Of a stretch of DNA of 64,000 nucleotides, positions 53,960 through 61,464 are shown in pieces. Numbering within the stretch: position 1 is the stretch's first letter; every line of letters begins with the position of its first letter. This stretch comes from JAOPZW01 sp963788935 (GTDB lineage Bacteria; Actinomycetota; Thermoleophilia; Solirubrobacterales; Solirubrobacteraceae). The stretch covers positions 558,001 to 622,000 of the forward strand of contig CAWBIM010000003.1 of assembly GCA_963788935.1 (NCBI GenBank), given 5' to 3'. The notes beneath the pieces are model-generated. The model worked only from the letters and a program-made list of their open reading frames with translations, was not told the DNA's origin and did no database searches. The position numbers and the translations under genes are program-made.

Positions 53960-53964
53960 GACCG

Positions 53965-54444
53965 CTACCCGTCCGAGGAGGCGCGGCGGCCGGCCGCGAC
54001 GACCTCGTACGCCAGGCCGGTCGCGAGCGCGTAGACCGCATGGTGGAAGAGGTCGATCGCGACCTCCTCGCGGCCCCAGAACACGAACGGCGGCGCGACC
54101 TCGAGCGCCGGGAGCGTGACCGCCGCGCTGCCCCACACCGCGGCGCCGTGCGCCGCGGTCGCCTTCGCCGGCGGCATCCCGGTCGCGCCGAGCAGGCCGC
54201 GCACGACGCCCCAGCCCGTGCCGTAGCCCCAGTGCGACAGGTCGTTGAAGCGGGCCTGGGCGAGGTCGGAGTCGAACGCGCGGATGCCGAGCGCCTTCGC
54301 GGTCGCGCGCGCCGGCGCGGTCGACGGCGCCCGGCGGCGCAGCCGGGCCTCGAGGGTGCTCGAGACGGTCATCGCCGCGGTGCCGAGGAACCCGGCGACG
54401 AGGCCGTCGCCGATCGCGGTCGCGGTCTTCGCGAGGACCTTCAT
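53965..54444 (-). CDS. membrane protein of unknown function in GMC operon
   Basis: 159 residues, ATG 54444 overlapping the GMC stop (ATGA). Hydrophobic segments include GDGLVAGFLGTAAMTVSSTL near the N-terminus, WGVVRGLLGATG and HHAVYALATGLAYEVVAAG near the end; a Pro/Ala basic segment lies between. The pattern resembles DUF1440-like small membrane proteins, but I cannot assign a family. The operon setting suggests a partner of the oxidoreductases. Confidence 0.72.
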   Translation of the reverse strand: MKVLAKTATAIGDGLVAGFLGTAAMTVSSTLEARLRRRAPSTAPARATAKALGIRAFDSDLAQARFNDLSHWGYGTGWGVVRGLLGATGMPPAKATAAHGAAVWGSAAVTLPALEVAPPFVFWGREEVAIDLFHHAVYALATGLAYEVVAAGRRASSDG

Positions 54445-56012
54445 GCCGTCACCTCCACGGCCTCGGGCACGCGCGCGCCGAGGCGGTCGATCAGGTGATC
54501 GCCGACGCGCATCGCGTTGGCCATCGCCGTGAGCGCGGGGTTCACCGCGCTCGCCGAGGGGAAGAAGCTCGTGTCGACGACGTAGAGGTTGTCGACGTCG
54601 TGGGCGCGGCAGTCGGGGTCGAGCGCCGACGTCCGCGGGTCGGTCCCGAAGCGCACGGTCCCGCACTGGTGCGCGACGCCGGCGAGCGGGATCCGCTGGT
54701 CGAGCACCGACCAGCTCGGGATCATCGTCTCGCAGCCGATGTGGCCGACCAGGCCCTTGAGCTTGGCCAGCAGCCGCTTGTGCGGCTCGGTGTTGTGGTC
54801 GGTCTTCGCCAGGTGGATGCGCCCCTGACGGTCGACGGTGACCCGGTTGTCCGGGTGCGGCAGGTCCTCGGTCGTCAGCCAGAAGTCGATGGCGTGCCTG
54901 GCCATGAAGTCGAGTGCCAGGCCCGGGGCGAACCACGGCGCGCCGCCGCGCAGGACGTGGCGGTCGCTCTTGCCGAGCATCTGGATGTGCCCGAGCGGAC
55001 GGTCGAAGTCCTCGGCGCCCCAGTAATAGTCGTTGACGCCGAGGGTCTTCTGGAAGCGCGTCGGGTTCGGCGTCTTCGAGATCGCGATCACGCCGGAGTT
55101 GATGTGGGCCATGTAGTTGCGGCCCACCTGGTCGGACGCGTTCGCCAGGCCGCGCGGGTGCGCGTCGTTGGCGGAGCGCAGGAGGAGCGCGGCCGAGTTC
55201 GCCGCGCCGCAGGACACGACCACGACGTCGGCGCTGTAGCGCTCCTCGACCCCGCCGCGGTCGACGACGACCGAGGTCACCTCGCGCCCGGAGGCGCTCG
55301 TCTCCAGGCGCTCGACCTTCGCGTGGCGCCGGAGCGTCACGTTCGGGTGCTCGAGCGCCGGCCGCACGCAGCGCACGTGCGCGTCGGCCTTGCCGTCGGT
55401 CAGGCAGGGGAAGCCGTCGAAGCGGTCGCAGCGCACGCAGCGGCCCGCCTCGGGGTCGGACTCGTTCATGTCCACGCCGACCGGCAGGTGGAAGGGCTGG
55501 TGGCCCGTGCGCACGAGGTCGTCGTGCAGCTGCTGGATGCGCGGCTCGTGGGAGACGGCCGGGTACGGGAACGGCCCCGAGCGCTCGGGCTCGGTCGGGT
55601 CCTCGCCCGCCTGCCCGTGGACGAGGTAGCGCTCCTCGGCCTCGGCGTAGTAGGGCTCGAGGTCCTCATAGGAGATCGGCCACGCCGGCGAGATCCCCGC
55701 CCAGTGGCGGACCTCGCCGAAGTCGCCCGTGCGCATCCGGAAGAGGATCGCGCCGTAGAACTTCGTGTTGCCGCCGACGAAGTACTGCTGGTGCGGGCGG
55801 AACGGGGCTCCGTCCTTGTCGATCCACTCCTCGCCGGAGAGGTAGCGCTCGCCGAGGAACACCGCCTCCGAGTCCCAGTTCTCGGGCTCGCGCGGGAGGT
55901 AGCCGCCGCGCTCGAGCAGCAGGATCCGCTTGCCGGTCGGCGCGAGGCGATGGGCGAGCGTGCCGCCGCCCGCGCCCGTGCCGATGATGATCACGTCGTA
56001 GTGCTCGCTCAT
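54441..56012 (-). CDS. GMC family oxidoreductase
   Basis: 523 residues, intact. DVIIIGTGAGGGTLAHRLAP is the FAD-binding start, ILLLERGGYLPREPENW follows, and VGGNTKFYGAILFRMR is the GMC signature region. The C-terminal AVNPALTAMANAMRVGDHLI with upstream AGVAHQCGTVRFG holds the catalytic His-Asn pair region. A cysteine cluster (CVRCDRFDGFPC ... C) is unusual for simple choline-oxidase types and may bind a metal. It probably oxidises a sugar, polyol or steroid alcohol; third gene of the operon led by SDR. Confidence 0.9.
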   Translation of the reverse strand: MSEHYDVIIIGTGAGGGTLAHRLAPTGKRILLLERGGYLPREPENWDSEAVFLGERYLSGEEWIDKDGAPFRPHQQYFVGGNTKFYGAILFRMRTGDFGEVRHWAGISPAWPISYEDLEPYYAEAEERYLVHGQAGEDPTEPERSGPFPYPAVSHEPRIQQLHDDLVRTGHQPFHLPVGVDMNESDPEAGRCVRCDRFDGFPCLTDGKADAHVRCVRPALEHPNVTLRRHAKVERLETSASGREVTSVVVDRGGVEERYSADVVVVSCGAANSAALLLRSANDAHPRGLANASDQVGRNYMAHINSGVIAISKTPNPTRFQKTLGVNDYYWGAEDFDRPLGHIQMLGKSDRHVLRGGAPWFAPGLALDFMARHAIDFWLTTEDLPHPDNRVTVDRQGRIHLAKTDHNTEPHKRLLAKLKGLVGHIGCETMIPSWSVLDQRIPLAGVAHQCGTVRFGTDPRTSALDPDCRAHDVDNLYVVDTSFFPSASAVNPALTAMANAMRVGDHLIDRLGARVPEAVEVTA

Positions 56013-56027
56013 GGGTTCGCTCCAAGG

Positions 56028-56903
56028 TCAGACGAGGGCGATGGGTGAGGTCCACGCGCCGGTCGCGCCGCGCAGCCGGGCGTGGGTGAGGATCAGGGCG
56101 AACGCCCGCACGCCGTCGGCGGCGAGCGCGGCGGTGTCGACGTTCTCGACGATGAACACGCCATGGCGCGCGTTCAGGATCTGCGGCACCTCGAACGGGC
56201 ACTCCGGGTCCTCGGCCGGGACCGGGCCGTAGCTCCAGGTGTCGCAGCCGCTGAGCGCGACGCCGCGCTCGGCCAGCCACGCGGCGACCGCGACGCCGGG
56301 GCCGGGCTCGCCGTCGAGGTACGCCTCGGGCTCGTCCCAGCGCGCGCCCCAGCCGGTGTGGAACAGGACCGCGTCGCCGGGCGTGGGCGCGATGCCGGCG
56401 AGGTCGTCGAGGCCGACGACGTCGCCGCGCTCGAGGCGCCCGACGCCCCGCACGGCGGGCACGTCGACGAGCCAGCCGCGGGTGACGATCTGCGGGACCG
56501 TCTCGACGCCGAGGCGCGTGACGCCGGCGGTGCCGGCGAGCTCGCCGACGGACCAGCCGTTGTAGCCGCGGTCGCCGATCTGCAGGTGGCTCAGCGCGTC
56601 GAGATGGGTGCCGAGCTGCTGGGTCGCGGTGACCTGCTCGGTGATCCAGTTGACCCGGTTGCGCCCGACGCCGCCGTCCGCGTTGGCGTGATGGGCCGTC
56701 GTGACGAGCGTCTGGCGGAAGAAGCGGCCCGGGAACGCCGGGACGGTCTCGTCGAGGACACGGCCGAGGTCGTACAGGCGCCCGTGGCGGACGAGGGCCA
56801 GCGCCTCGCGGCGCTTGCCCTCGTCGACGTGGTTGAGCATGCCGATCTCGTCCTCGGCGCCGAACGGCGACGGCCACCACGCCGCGGCCGGGCTGTCCGT
56901 CAC
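56028..56903 (-). CDS. cyclase family protein (kynurenine-formamidase-like)
   Basis: 291 residues from GTG 56903, which overlaps the SDR stop (GTGA). Metal-binding signature QQLGTHLDALSHLQIGD (HxDxxxH), preceded by FFRQTLVTTAHHANADGG; later VLFHTGWGARWDEPEAYLDG and CDTWSYGPVPAEDPECPFEV are typical of the PF04199 cyclase superfamily. These hydrolyse amides or lactones. With the GMC and SDR oxidoreductases it may open a lactone produced by alcohol oxidation. Confidence 0.88.
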   Translation of the reverse strand: MTDSPAAAWWPSPFGAEDEIGMLNHVDEGKRREALALVRHGRLYDLGRVLDETVPAFPGRFFRQTLVTTAHHANADGGVGRNRVNWITEQVTATQQLGTHLDALSHLQIGDRGYNGWSVGELAGTAGVTRLGVETVPQIVTRGWLVDVPAVRGVGRLERGDVVGLDDLAGIAPTPGDAVLFHTGWGARWDEPEAYLDGEPGPGVAVAAWLAERGVALSGCDTWSYGPVPAEDPECPFEVPQILNARHGVFIVENVDTAALAADGVRAFALILTHARLRGATGAWTSPIALV

Positions 56904-57754
56904 TCCGAGGACCACGGCGTCAGGAAGCTCGGGAACAGGGTCAGGCCGCCGTCGACGAAGAGCGTCTGGCCGGTCATGTAGGCGGCCATGTCGGAGGCGA
57001 GGAAGCACGTCACGCCCGCCATCTCGTCGGCCTCGCCGGCGCGCTGCATCGGGATGTGCTCCTCGACCTGCGCGCGCTTGACCGGATCGTCGATCCACGC
57101 GCGGTTGATCGGCGTGACGGTCGCGCCCGGGCCGACGCCGTTGACGCGGATGTCGCGGCTCGCGTACTCGAGCGCCAGCGTCCGCGTGAGGTTCATCATG
57201 CCGCCCTTGCTCGTCGAATAGCCGAGGTAGCCCGGCTTCGGGATGAGCTGGTGGACGCTCGAGATGTTCACGATCGCGCCGGCCTTCTCCTCGACCAGGA
57301 AGTGCCGGATCGCCTCGCGGGCACACAGGAACGAGCCGCGCAGGTTCACGCCGAGCACGCGGTCGAAGTCCTCCGCCGCGAGCACCTCGGACGGGCGCGA
57401 GATCTGGATGCCCGCGTTGTTGACGAGGATGTCGACGCCTCCGAGGGCGGCGATCGCCTCGCCCACCATGCGCACGACGTCCGCCTCGTCCGAGACGTCG
57501 CCGCCGACGAGCACGTCGCGGACGCCCATCTCCTTGACCCGGGCGCTGCACGCGTGCACCTGCTCCTCGGTGTCGTGCGCCTCCTCGGGCCGGCGGAGGT
57601 AGTTGATCGCGACGTTCGCGCCGTACTCGGCGAAGCGGACCGCGATCGCCTGGCCGATGCCCGAGCTTCCGCCGGTGACGAGGACGTTCTTGCCCCGGAG
57701 GCCCGGGAGGCCGGTGGTCCGCGCCTCGGCGGTGCCGACGACGATGTCTGCCAT
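56900..57754 (-). CDS. SDR family oxidoreductase (glucose-1-dehydrogenase-like)
   Basis: 284 residues, intact. VLVTGGSSGIGQAIAVRFAE binds NAD(P). ILVNNAGIQISRP, IVNISSVHQLIPKPGYLGYS and TSKGG supply the Asn-Ser-Tyr-Lys tetrad. C-terminal TGQTLFVDGGLTLFP is typical of classical SDRs. A ~20-residue N-terminal extension precedes the fold, as in YhdG/YhxC-like members. ATG 57754 follows GGAGA. First gene of a five-gene operon; its promoter is of the GTAAC type and faces that of the ECF sigma operon. Confidence 0.9.
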   Translation of the reverse strand: MADIVVGTAEARTTGLPGLRGKNVLVTGGSSGIGQAIAVRFAEYGANVAINYLRRPEEAHDTEEQVHACSARVKEMGVRDVLVGGDVSDEADVVRMVGEAIAALGGVDILVNNAGIQISRPSEVLAAEDFDRVLGVNLRGSFLCAREAIRHFLVEEKAGAIVNISSVHQLIPKPGYLGYSTSKGGMMNLTRTLALEYASRDIRVNGVGPGATVTPINRAWIDDPVKRAQVEEHIPMQRAGEADEMAGVTCFLASDMAAYMTGQTLFVDGGLTLFPSFLTPWSSE

Positions 57755-57788
57755 GAGGTGTCTCCTTCTGGGAGCGGGTTCGGCGCTG

Positions 57789-57815
57789 CAGTCGGTCCGC
57801 CCGGGGCGGCGTTAC
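57789..57815 (-). promoter_or_regulatory. GTAAC-type candidate ECF promoter of the SDR-GMC operon
   Basis: On the minus strand GTAAC (57811-57815), 15 bases, CCGACTG (57789-57795), about 34 bases before the SDR ATG. It is back-to-back with the plus-strand site at 57842, so both operons are probably controlled together. Confidence 0.6.
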
Positions 57816-57841
57816 ACCCGCGCCCCGCCGGATCGCGATCT

Positions 57842-57868
57842 GTAACGCCCGGGCCGCTCGCCGCACTG
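57842..57868 (+). promoter_or_regulatory. GTAAC-type candidate promoter of the ECF sigma operon
   Basis: GTAAC (57842-57846), 15 bases, CGCACTG (57862-57868), ending nine bases before ATG 57878. Its presence before the sigma gene suggests autoregulation. Confidence 0.6.
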
Positions 57869-57877
57869 TTGCGGGCG

Positions 57878-58549
57878 ATGGCGCAGCCGACCGGCCCCGC
57901 AGCCCCACCTCACGGCACGCTCTCCGCGGACCGCGACGCACGTCTGCTGGCCGCCCTGCGGGCGGGCGACGAGGAGGCGTTCGCGGGCCTCGTGCGCCGG
58001 TATCACGCGACCCTGAAGCGCGTGGCGCGCGCCTACGTCAGCACGGACGCCGTCGCCGAGGAGGTCGTGCAGGAGACCTGGCTCGCGGCGATCTCCGGCC
58101 TCGACCGCTTCGAGCAGCGCGCGAGCCTCAAGACCTGGCTCTTCCACATCCTCGCCAACAAGGCGAAGTCCCGCGGCGTGCGGGAGCGCCGGACCGTGCC
58201 CTTCGCGACGCTCGCCCGCTCGGGCGACGACGAGCCCTCCGTGCCGCCCGATCGCTTCCAGCAGGGCGGCGACACGTGGCCGGGCCACTGGGCGACGCCG
58301 CCCCGGCCGTGGGAGGACCCCGAGCGGCGGCTGCAGTCGCTCGAGGCCCGCGAGCGGCTGCGCGCGGCGATCGGCGCGCTCCCCGAGGTCCAGCAGACGG
58401 TCCTGACCCTGCGCGACGTCGAGGGCCTCGACGCCGCCGAGGTCTGTTCGCTGCTCGACCTGACCGACGGCAACCAGCGCGTGATCCTGCATCGCGCCCG
58501 GGCCCGCGTCCGCGCGGAGCTCGAGCGGTACTTCGAGGAGACGGCGTGA
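57878..58549 (+). CDS. ECF RNA polymerase sigma factor
   Basis: 223 residues from ATG 57878. LLAALRAGDEEAFAGLVRRY, VSTDAVAEEVVQETWLAAIS (region 2) and ASLKTWLFHILANKAKSRGV precede a ~60-residue linker, longer than usual. Region 4 is VQQTVLTLRDVEGLDAAEVC and TDGNQRVILHRARARVRAEL. The TGA overlaps the GTG of an HxxxCxxC zinc-binding anti-sigma gene, the usual ECF/anti-sigma pair. Six GTAAC-type sites, one in front of this gene, are its candidate targets. Confidence 0.92.
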   Translation: MAQPTGPAAPPHGTLSADRDARLLAALRAGDEEAFAGLVRRYHATLKRVARAYVSTDAVAEEVVQETWLAAISGLDRFEQRASLKTWLFHILANKAKSRGVRERRTVPFATLARSGDDEPSVPPDRFQQGGDTWPGHWATPPRPWEDPERRLQSLEARERLRAAIGALPEVQQTVLTLRDVEGLDAAEVCSLLDLTDGNQRVILHRARARVRAELERYFEETA

Positions 58550-58806
58550 GCGTCGACGAGATCGTCTGCCGCGAGTTCGCCGAGCTCGCCACGGACTACC
58601 TCGAGGGTGCGATGCCCGACGAGACCCTCGAGCTCGTCGAGGAGCACCTCGCGATGTGCGACTGGTGCCGCGACTACCTCGACCAGATGGAGACGACGGC
58701 GCGCGTCGTCGCCGCCGAGCCGGCACCGGCCGAGCCGCCGCCCGCGACGCTCGAGGCGCTCGTCGGCGCGTTCCGTGCCCGGACGACCGGGGAGGGAGAC
58801 CCGTGA
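58546..58806 (+). CDS. zinc-finger anti-sigma factor
   Basis: 86 residues from GTG 58546 (GTGA overlap with sigma). CREFAELATDYLEGAMPDET and EEHLAMCDWCRDYLDQMETT give the HxxxCxxC ZAS zinc site, which can lock or release the sigma factor on redox change. No transmembrane segment is visible, so it is a soluble cytoplasmic anti-sigma. Its stop overlaps the start of the third operon gene (GTGA). Confidence 0.9.
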   Translation: MSVDEIVCREFAELATDYLEGAMPDETLELVEEHLAMCDWCRDYLDQMETTARVVAAEPAPAEPPPATLEALVGAFRARTTGEGDP

Positions 58807-59351
58807 GGGCCTACAAGTTCCTGAAGCCCGGCGGCGTCGGGCCGTTCAGCCGCTACGCCTGGCCGCTCCCGCGCGAGGGCCGCCCCGGCGCCTGGGTCAT
58901 CTCCGGCGGCGGGACGGTGCTCTGCCACAGCGGGATCCACGCGTGCCGCGTCGCCGACCTGCCGTGGTGGCTGCAGGACGAGCTGTGGGAGGCCGAGCTC
59001 GACGGCGACGTCGCGGCCGGCCGGCACAAGATCACGGCGCCCCGCGCCCGCCTGGTGCGCCGCGTCGACGCGTGGGACGCCGCCTGCTCCCGGCGCTTCG
59101 GCGACGCCTGTGCCCTGCGGGCCCACGACCATGCGGCGCGGGCGGCGGCCGCCGGCGCCGCGCCCGAGGCCGCGCGGATCGCGCGCGCGATGGCGGGCGA
59201 CGCCGCGACCCGCGCCCGGACCGGCGCGGCGATCGTGGCCGCCTACATCGCCGCGCACACCGCGGCGCGCGTGGACGGCCCGGCCGCCGTCGCGAGCGAA
59301 CGCTCGTGGCAGGCCGAGTGGCTCGCCGCCGAGCTGACGCTGGATTCCTGA
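58803..59351 (+). CDS. protein of unknown function, third gene of the ECF operon
   Basis: 182 residues from GTG 58803, translationally coupled to the anti-sigma gene. Recognisable stretches are RAYKFLKPGGVGPFSRYAWP, SGIHACRVADLPWWLQDELW and RARLVRRVDAWDAACSRRFG, followed by an alanine-rich helical C-terminal half. The GIHACR segment recalls uncharacterised phage/actinobacterial proteins; I give no function. No signal or membrane segment. Constant coupling to sigma and anti-sigma would suggest a part in signal sensing; that needs comparison across genomes. Confidence 0.72.
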   Translation: MRAYKFLKPGGVGPFSRYAWPLPREGRPGAWVISGGGTVLCHSGIHACRVADLPWWLQDELWEAELDGDVAAGRHKITAPRARLVRRVDAWDAACSRRFGDACALRAHDHAARAAAAGAAPEAARIARAMAGDAATRARTGAAIVAAYIAAHTAARVDGPAAVASERSWQAEWLAAELTLDS

Positions 59352-59360
59352 CCGCTGCCT

Positions 59361-59387
59361 GTAACAGGCGCCGCGCGGGCGAGACGG
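59361..59387 (+). promoter_or_regulatory. GTAAC-type candidate ECF promoter of the secreted-protein gene
   Basis: GTAAC (59361-59365), 15 bases, GAGACGG (59381-59387). An 8-bp inverted repeat GCGCGGGC (59373-59380) / GCCCGCGC (59390-59397) overlaps it and might also terminate the upstream operon. A strong AAGGAGG lies before ATG 59431. Confidence 0.5.
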
Positions 59388-59430
59388 GGGCCCGCGCAAT
59401 GGATCCCTCGTCCCTCTCAAGGAGGACCAC

Positions 59431-60423
59431 ATGAAGCGATGGTCGTTCGCCGCGGCCGTGGCCGCCGTCGCGCTCGCCGCGACCGCCGTGCCCGCGAGCG
59501 CGAAGTCGGGCCTGTTCATCTCGAGCGCCGTCGAGAACGGCGACGACACCGTGACGCTCCCGCTGTACCACGCCACGAGCGGCGGGCGGGACGTCTGGCT
59601 CGTCGTCCTCGACGCCTCGACCGGCGCCGCGGCCGACCGCCTCGGCGTCAACCGCTCGAGCAAGCTCGCCAACAGCGGGCCGGCCGTCCAGGCCGTCGAC
59701 GCCACGCTCGACGACGTCGTCGCCGGTCGCGCCGCGATCCCGGCGAGCGTCGACTTCACCCCGCAGCGGCAGGTCGTCGGCGACCCGGCCACCGGCTTCC
59801 CGCCGCTCGTCGCCGTCCCGGGCGCCCGCGGGGAGACCGGCTACAGCCCGCTCCTGCGCCTGCGCGACGGCACGGTGCTCAACGCGCCGCAGATCGCCAA
59901 CGCGACCGGCCGGGCCGACAAGGCCCTGTCCGTCGACACGGTCGCCCGCCGGGCGATCCTGCGCGAGACGAACGGCTTCCAGGGCGGCCGCGCCGTCCGC
60001 TACGTCTCGACCGAGGCGTCCGACGAGACGGCCGCGGCCCTGGAGGACGCGACCTACGCGCCCGCGCTGAACGCCGCGCCGACCGTCGGCGACGACGGCA
60101 CCGCGTCGGCCCGCACGAGCCTCGCGGCGTTCGTCAACGGCCAGACCGGGGCGGGCAACCCGAACCGGCAGGGCCTCAACTCGGCCATCATCGACGGCCT
60201 CGACCCGCTGAACGTCCTGCGCTGGGCGCCGAACCAGGGCCGCTACAGCCCGCTCTGGGACGTGCACCCGGCCCAGTGGGTCGGCGCTCCCGGCCCGGTG
60301 CAGCGCGACTGGAACGACATCGAGGGCCTCGTCGCCCACGGCCGCATCACGGGGCCGGGCGGCGCGCCGTTCGGGCCCGGCGGATTCATCGTCGACTGCC
60401 CGATCGTCTTCCGCGCCGGCTGA
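59431..60423 (+). CDS. secreted protein of unknown function
   Basis: 330 residues. A Sec signal peptide (MKRWSFAAAVAAVALAATAV ... ASA) ends near residue 25. The mature part has PLYHATSGGRDVWLVVLDAS, FPPLVAVPGARGETGYSPLL, NGFQGGRAVRYVSTEASDET and LRWAPNQGRYSPLWDVHPAQ. The sequence is rich in beta-type segments with a single Cys near the end and no known catalytic motif. Related secreted proteins occur in soil bacteria; function unknown. It is placed by its GTAAC promoter in the regulon of the upstream sigma factor. Confidence 0.83.
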   Translation: MKRWSFAAAVAAVALAATAVPASAKSGLFISSAVENGDDTVTLPLYHATSGGRDVWLVVLDASTGAAADRLGVNRSSKLANSGPAVQAVDATLDDVVAGRAAIPASVDFTPQRQVVGDPATGFPPLVAVPGARGETGYSPLLRLRDGTVLNAPQIANATGRADKALSVDTVARRAILRETNGFQGGRAVRYVSTEASDETAAALEDATYAPALNAAPTVGDDGTASARTSLAAFVNGQTGAGNPNRQGLNSAIIDGLDPLNVLRWAPNQGRYSPLWDVHPAQWVGAPGPVQRDWNDIEGLVAHGRITGPGGAPFGPGGFIVDCPIVFRAG

Positions 60424-60435
60424 TCGCGGAACCGA

Positions 60436-60465
60436 GCGCCGCTCCGCCGCTCGGCGGGGCGGCGC
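60436..60465 (+). terminator. strong GC hairpin after the secreted-protein gene
   Basis: GCGCCGCTCCGCC (60436-60448) and GGCGGGGCGGCGC (60453-60465) form a 13-bp stem with one T-G wobble and a GCTC loop, 13 bases after the stop at 60423. It lacks a T tract, but position and strength fit a terminator that separates this gene from the next GTAAC promoter at 60479. Confidence 0.65.
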
Positions 60466-60478
60466 CCGAACACCGCGC

Positions 60479-60505
60479 GTAACACGGGAGGGCCGAGCGC
60501 GACGG
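60479..60505 (+). promoter_or_regulatory. GTAAC-type candidate ECF promoter of the zinc-finger gene
   Basis: GTAAC (60479-60483), 15 bases, GCGACGG (60499-60505), ending eight bases before ATG 60514; same geometry as at 57842 and 48225. Confidence 0.55.
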
Positions 60506-60513
60506 GGTGAGCG

Positions 60514-60783
60514 ATGCGGTGGCGCCGGAGACCACGAAGGCTCACGTGCCCCGAGGTCGTCGAGCGGGTGACCGACTACCTGGAGGGCGCGCTCGCTCCG
60601 GCCATGCGGCGGCGGTTCGAGGCCCACCTCGAGGGCTGCCCGGACTGCATGGCCTACGTCGTCGGCTTCACCCAGACGGTCAACGCGCTGGGCGACCTGC
60701 CGCCCGAGGATCCCTCCGACGACGCGCTGGCGGCGCTGGTCGCCGCCTACCGCCGGCTCAGGCCGCCCGCTCCGCCGGACTGA
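60514..60783 (+). CDS. zinc-finger anti-sigma-like protein
   Basis: 89 residues from ATG 60514. TCPEVVERVTDYLEGALAPA and FEAHLEGCPDCMAYVVGFTQ form an HxxxCxxC ZAS-type zinc finger like the protein at 58546, here with a basic head MRWRRRPRR. No membrane helix. Its last 26 bases overlap the 3' end of the convergent ECF sigma gene, which could be its partner; alternatively it responds to the sigma factor at 57878, whose promoter type it carries. Confidence 0.85.
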   Translation: MRWRRRPRRLTCPEVVERVTDYLEGALAPAMRRRFEAHLEGCPDCMAYVVGFTQTVNALGDLPPEDPSDDALAALVAAYRRLRPPAPPD

Positions 60784-61395
60784 GGTGGGCGGCGAGCGCG
60801 TCGCGCACGCCCGCCCGCGCCCGGTGGAGCAGGACCCGCTGGTTGCCGGGCGTGAGCGCGAGCGCGGCGCAGACCTCCTCGGCCGGCCAGCCCTCGACGT
60901 CGCGCAGCGTGACCACGAGGCGCTGCGCGGGCGGCAGCGCCGCGATCGCGGCGCGCAGGACGTCCCGCGTCTCGTTGCCCAGCACGCGCTCCTCCGGGGT
61001 CTGCCAGCCGACCGGCCGGCTCGCCCAGCGCCCGGGCCGCGCCGCGGTGCCGGCGCCGGCGAAGGGGGTGTCCTCCACCGCGCCGTCCCGCCGGCGGGGC
61101 CGACCGCCGAGAACGGCAGGCAGCGCCGCTCGCGGTACGCGCGGCGGCGCGCGATGTTCACCGCGATCCGCACGAGCCACGTCCGCACCGAGGACCGGCC
61201 CTGGAAGCGCTCGACCCCGGTCAGGGCCCCGAGCCACGTCTCCTGCACGACCTCCTCGGCGACCGCGCGGTCGCGGACGTGCACCATCGCCACGCGCAGG
61301 AGGACCGAGTGGTGCTCGCGGACCAGTGCGACGAACGCCGCCTCGTCGCCGTTGCGGAGCGCTTCGAGCCCGTCGTCGTCGCGGAGATCGGCCAT
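60758..61395 (-). CDS. ECF RNA polymerase sigma factor (frameshifted)
   Basis: ATG 61395. ALRNGDEAAFVALVREHHSV, VRDRAVAEEVVQETWLGALT and RSSVRTWLVRIAVNIARRRA are region 2. Around 61085 the frame changes, and LGNETRDVLRAAIAALPPAQ, VTLRDVEGWPAEEVCAALAL and PGNQRVLLHRARAGVRDALA (region 4) end at TGA 60758. Here the span is 3n+2, so two extra bases or one missing base are needed. It resembles the sigma at 57878 in length and linker. Its upstream region has GGGACGG eight bases before the ATG but no GTAAC. Confidence 0.83.
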
Positions 61396-61464
61396 GACCG
61401 CGACCGTCCCGGGCGCAGGGATGAGCTGTCATCACCCCGCCACGGCCTCACCCGGGGTGACGCC

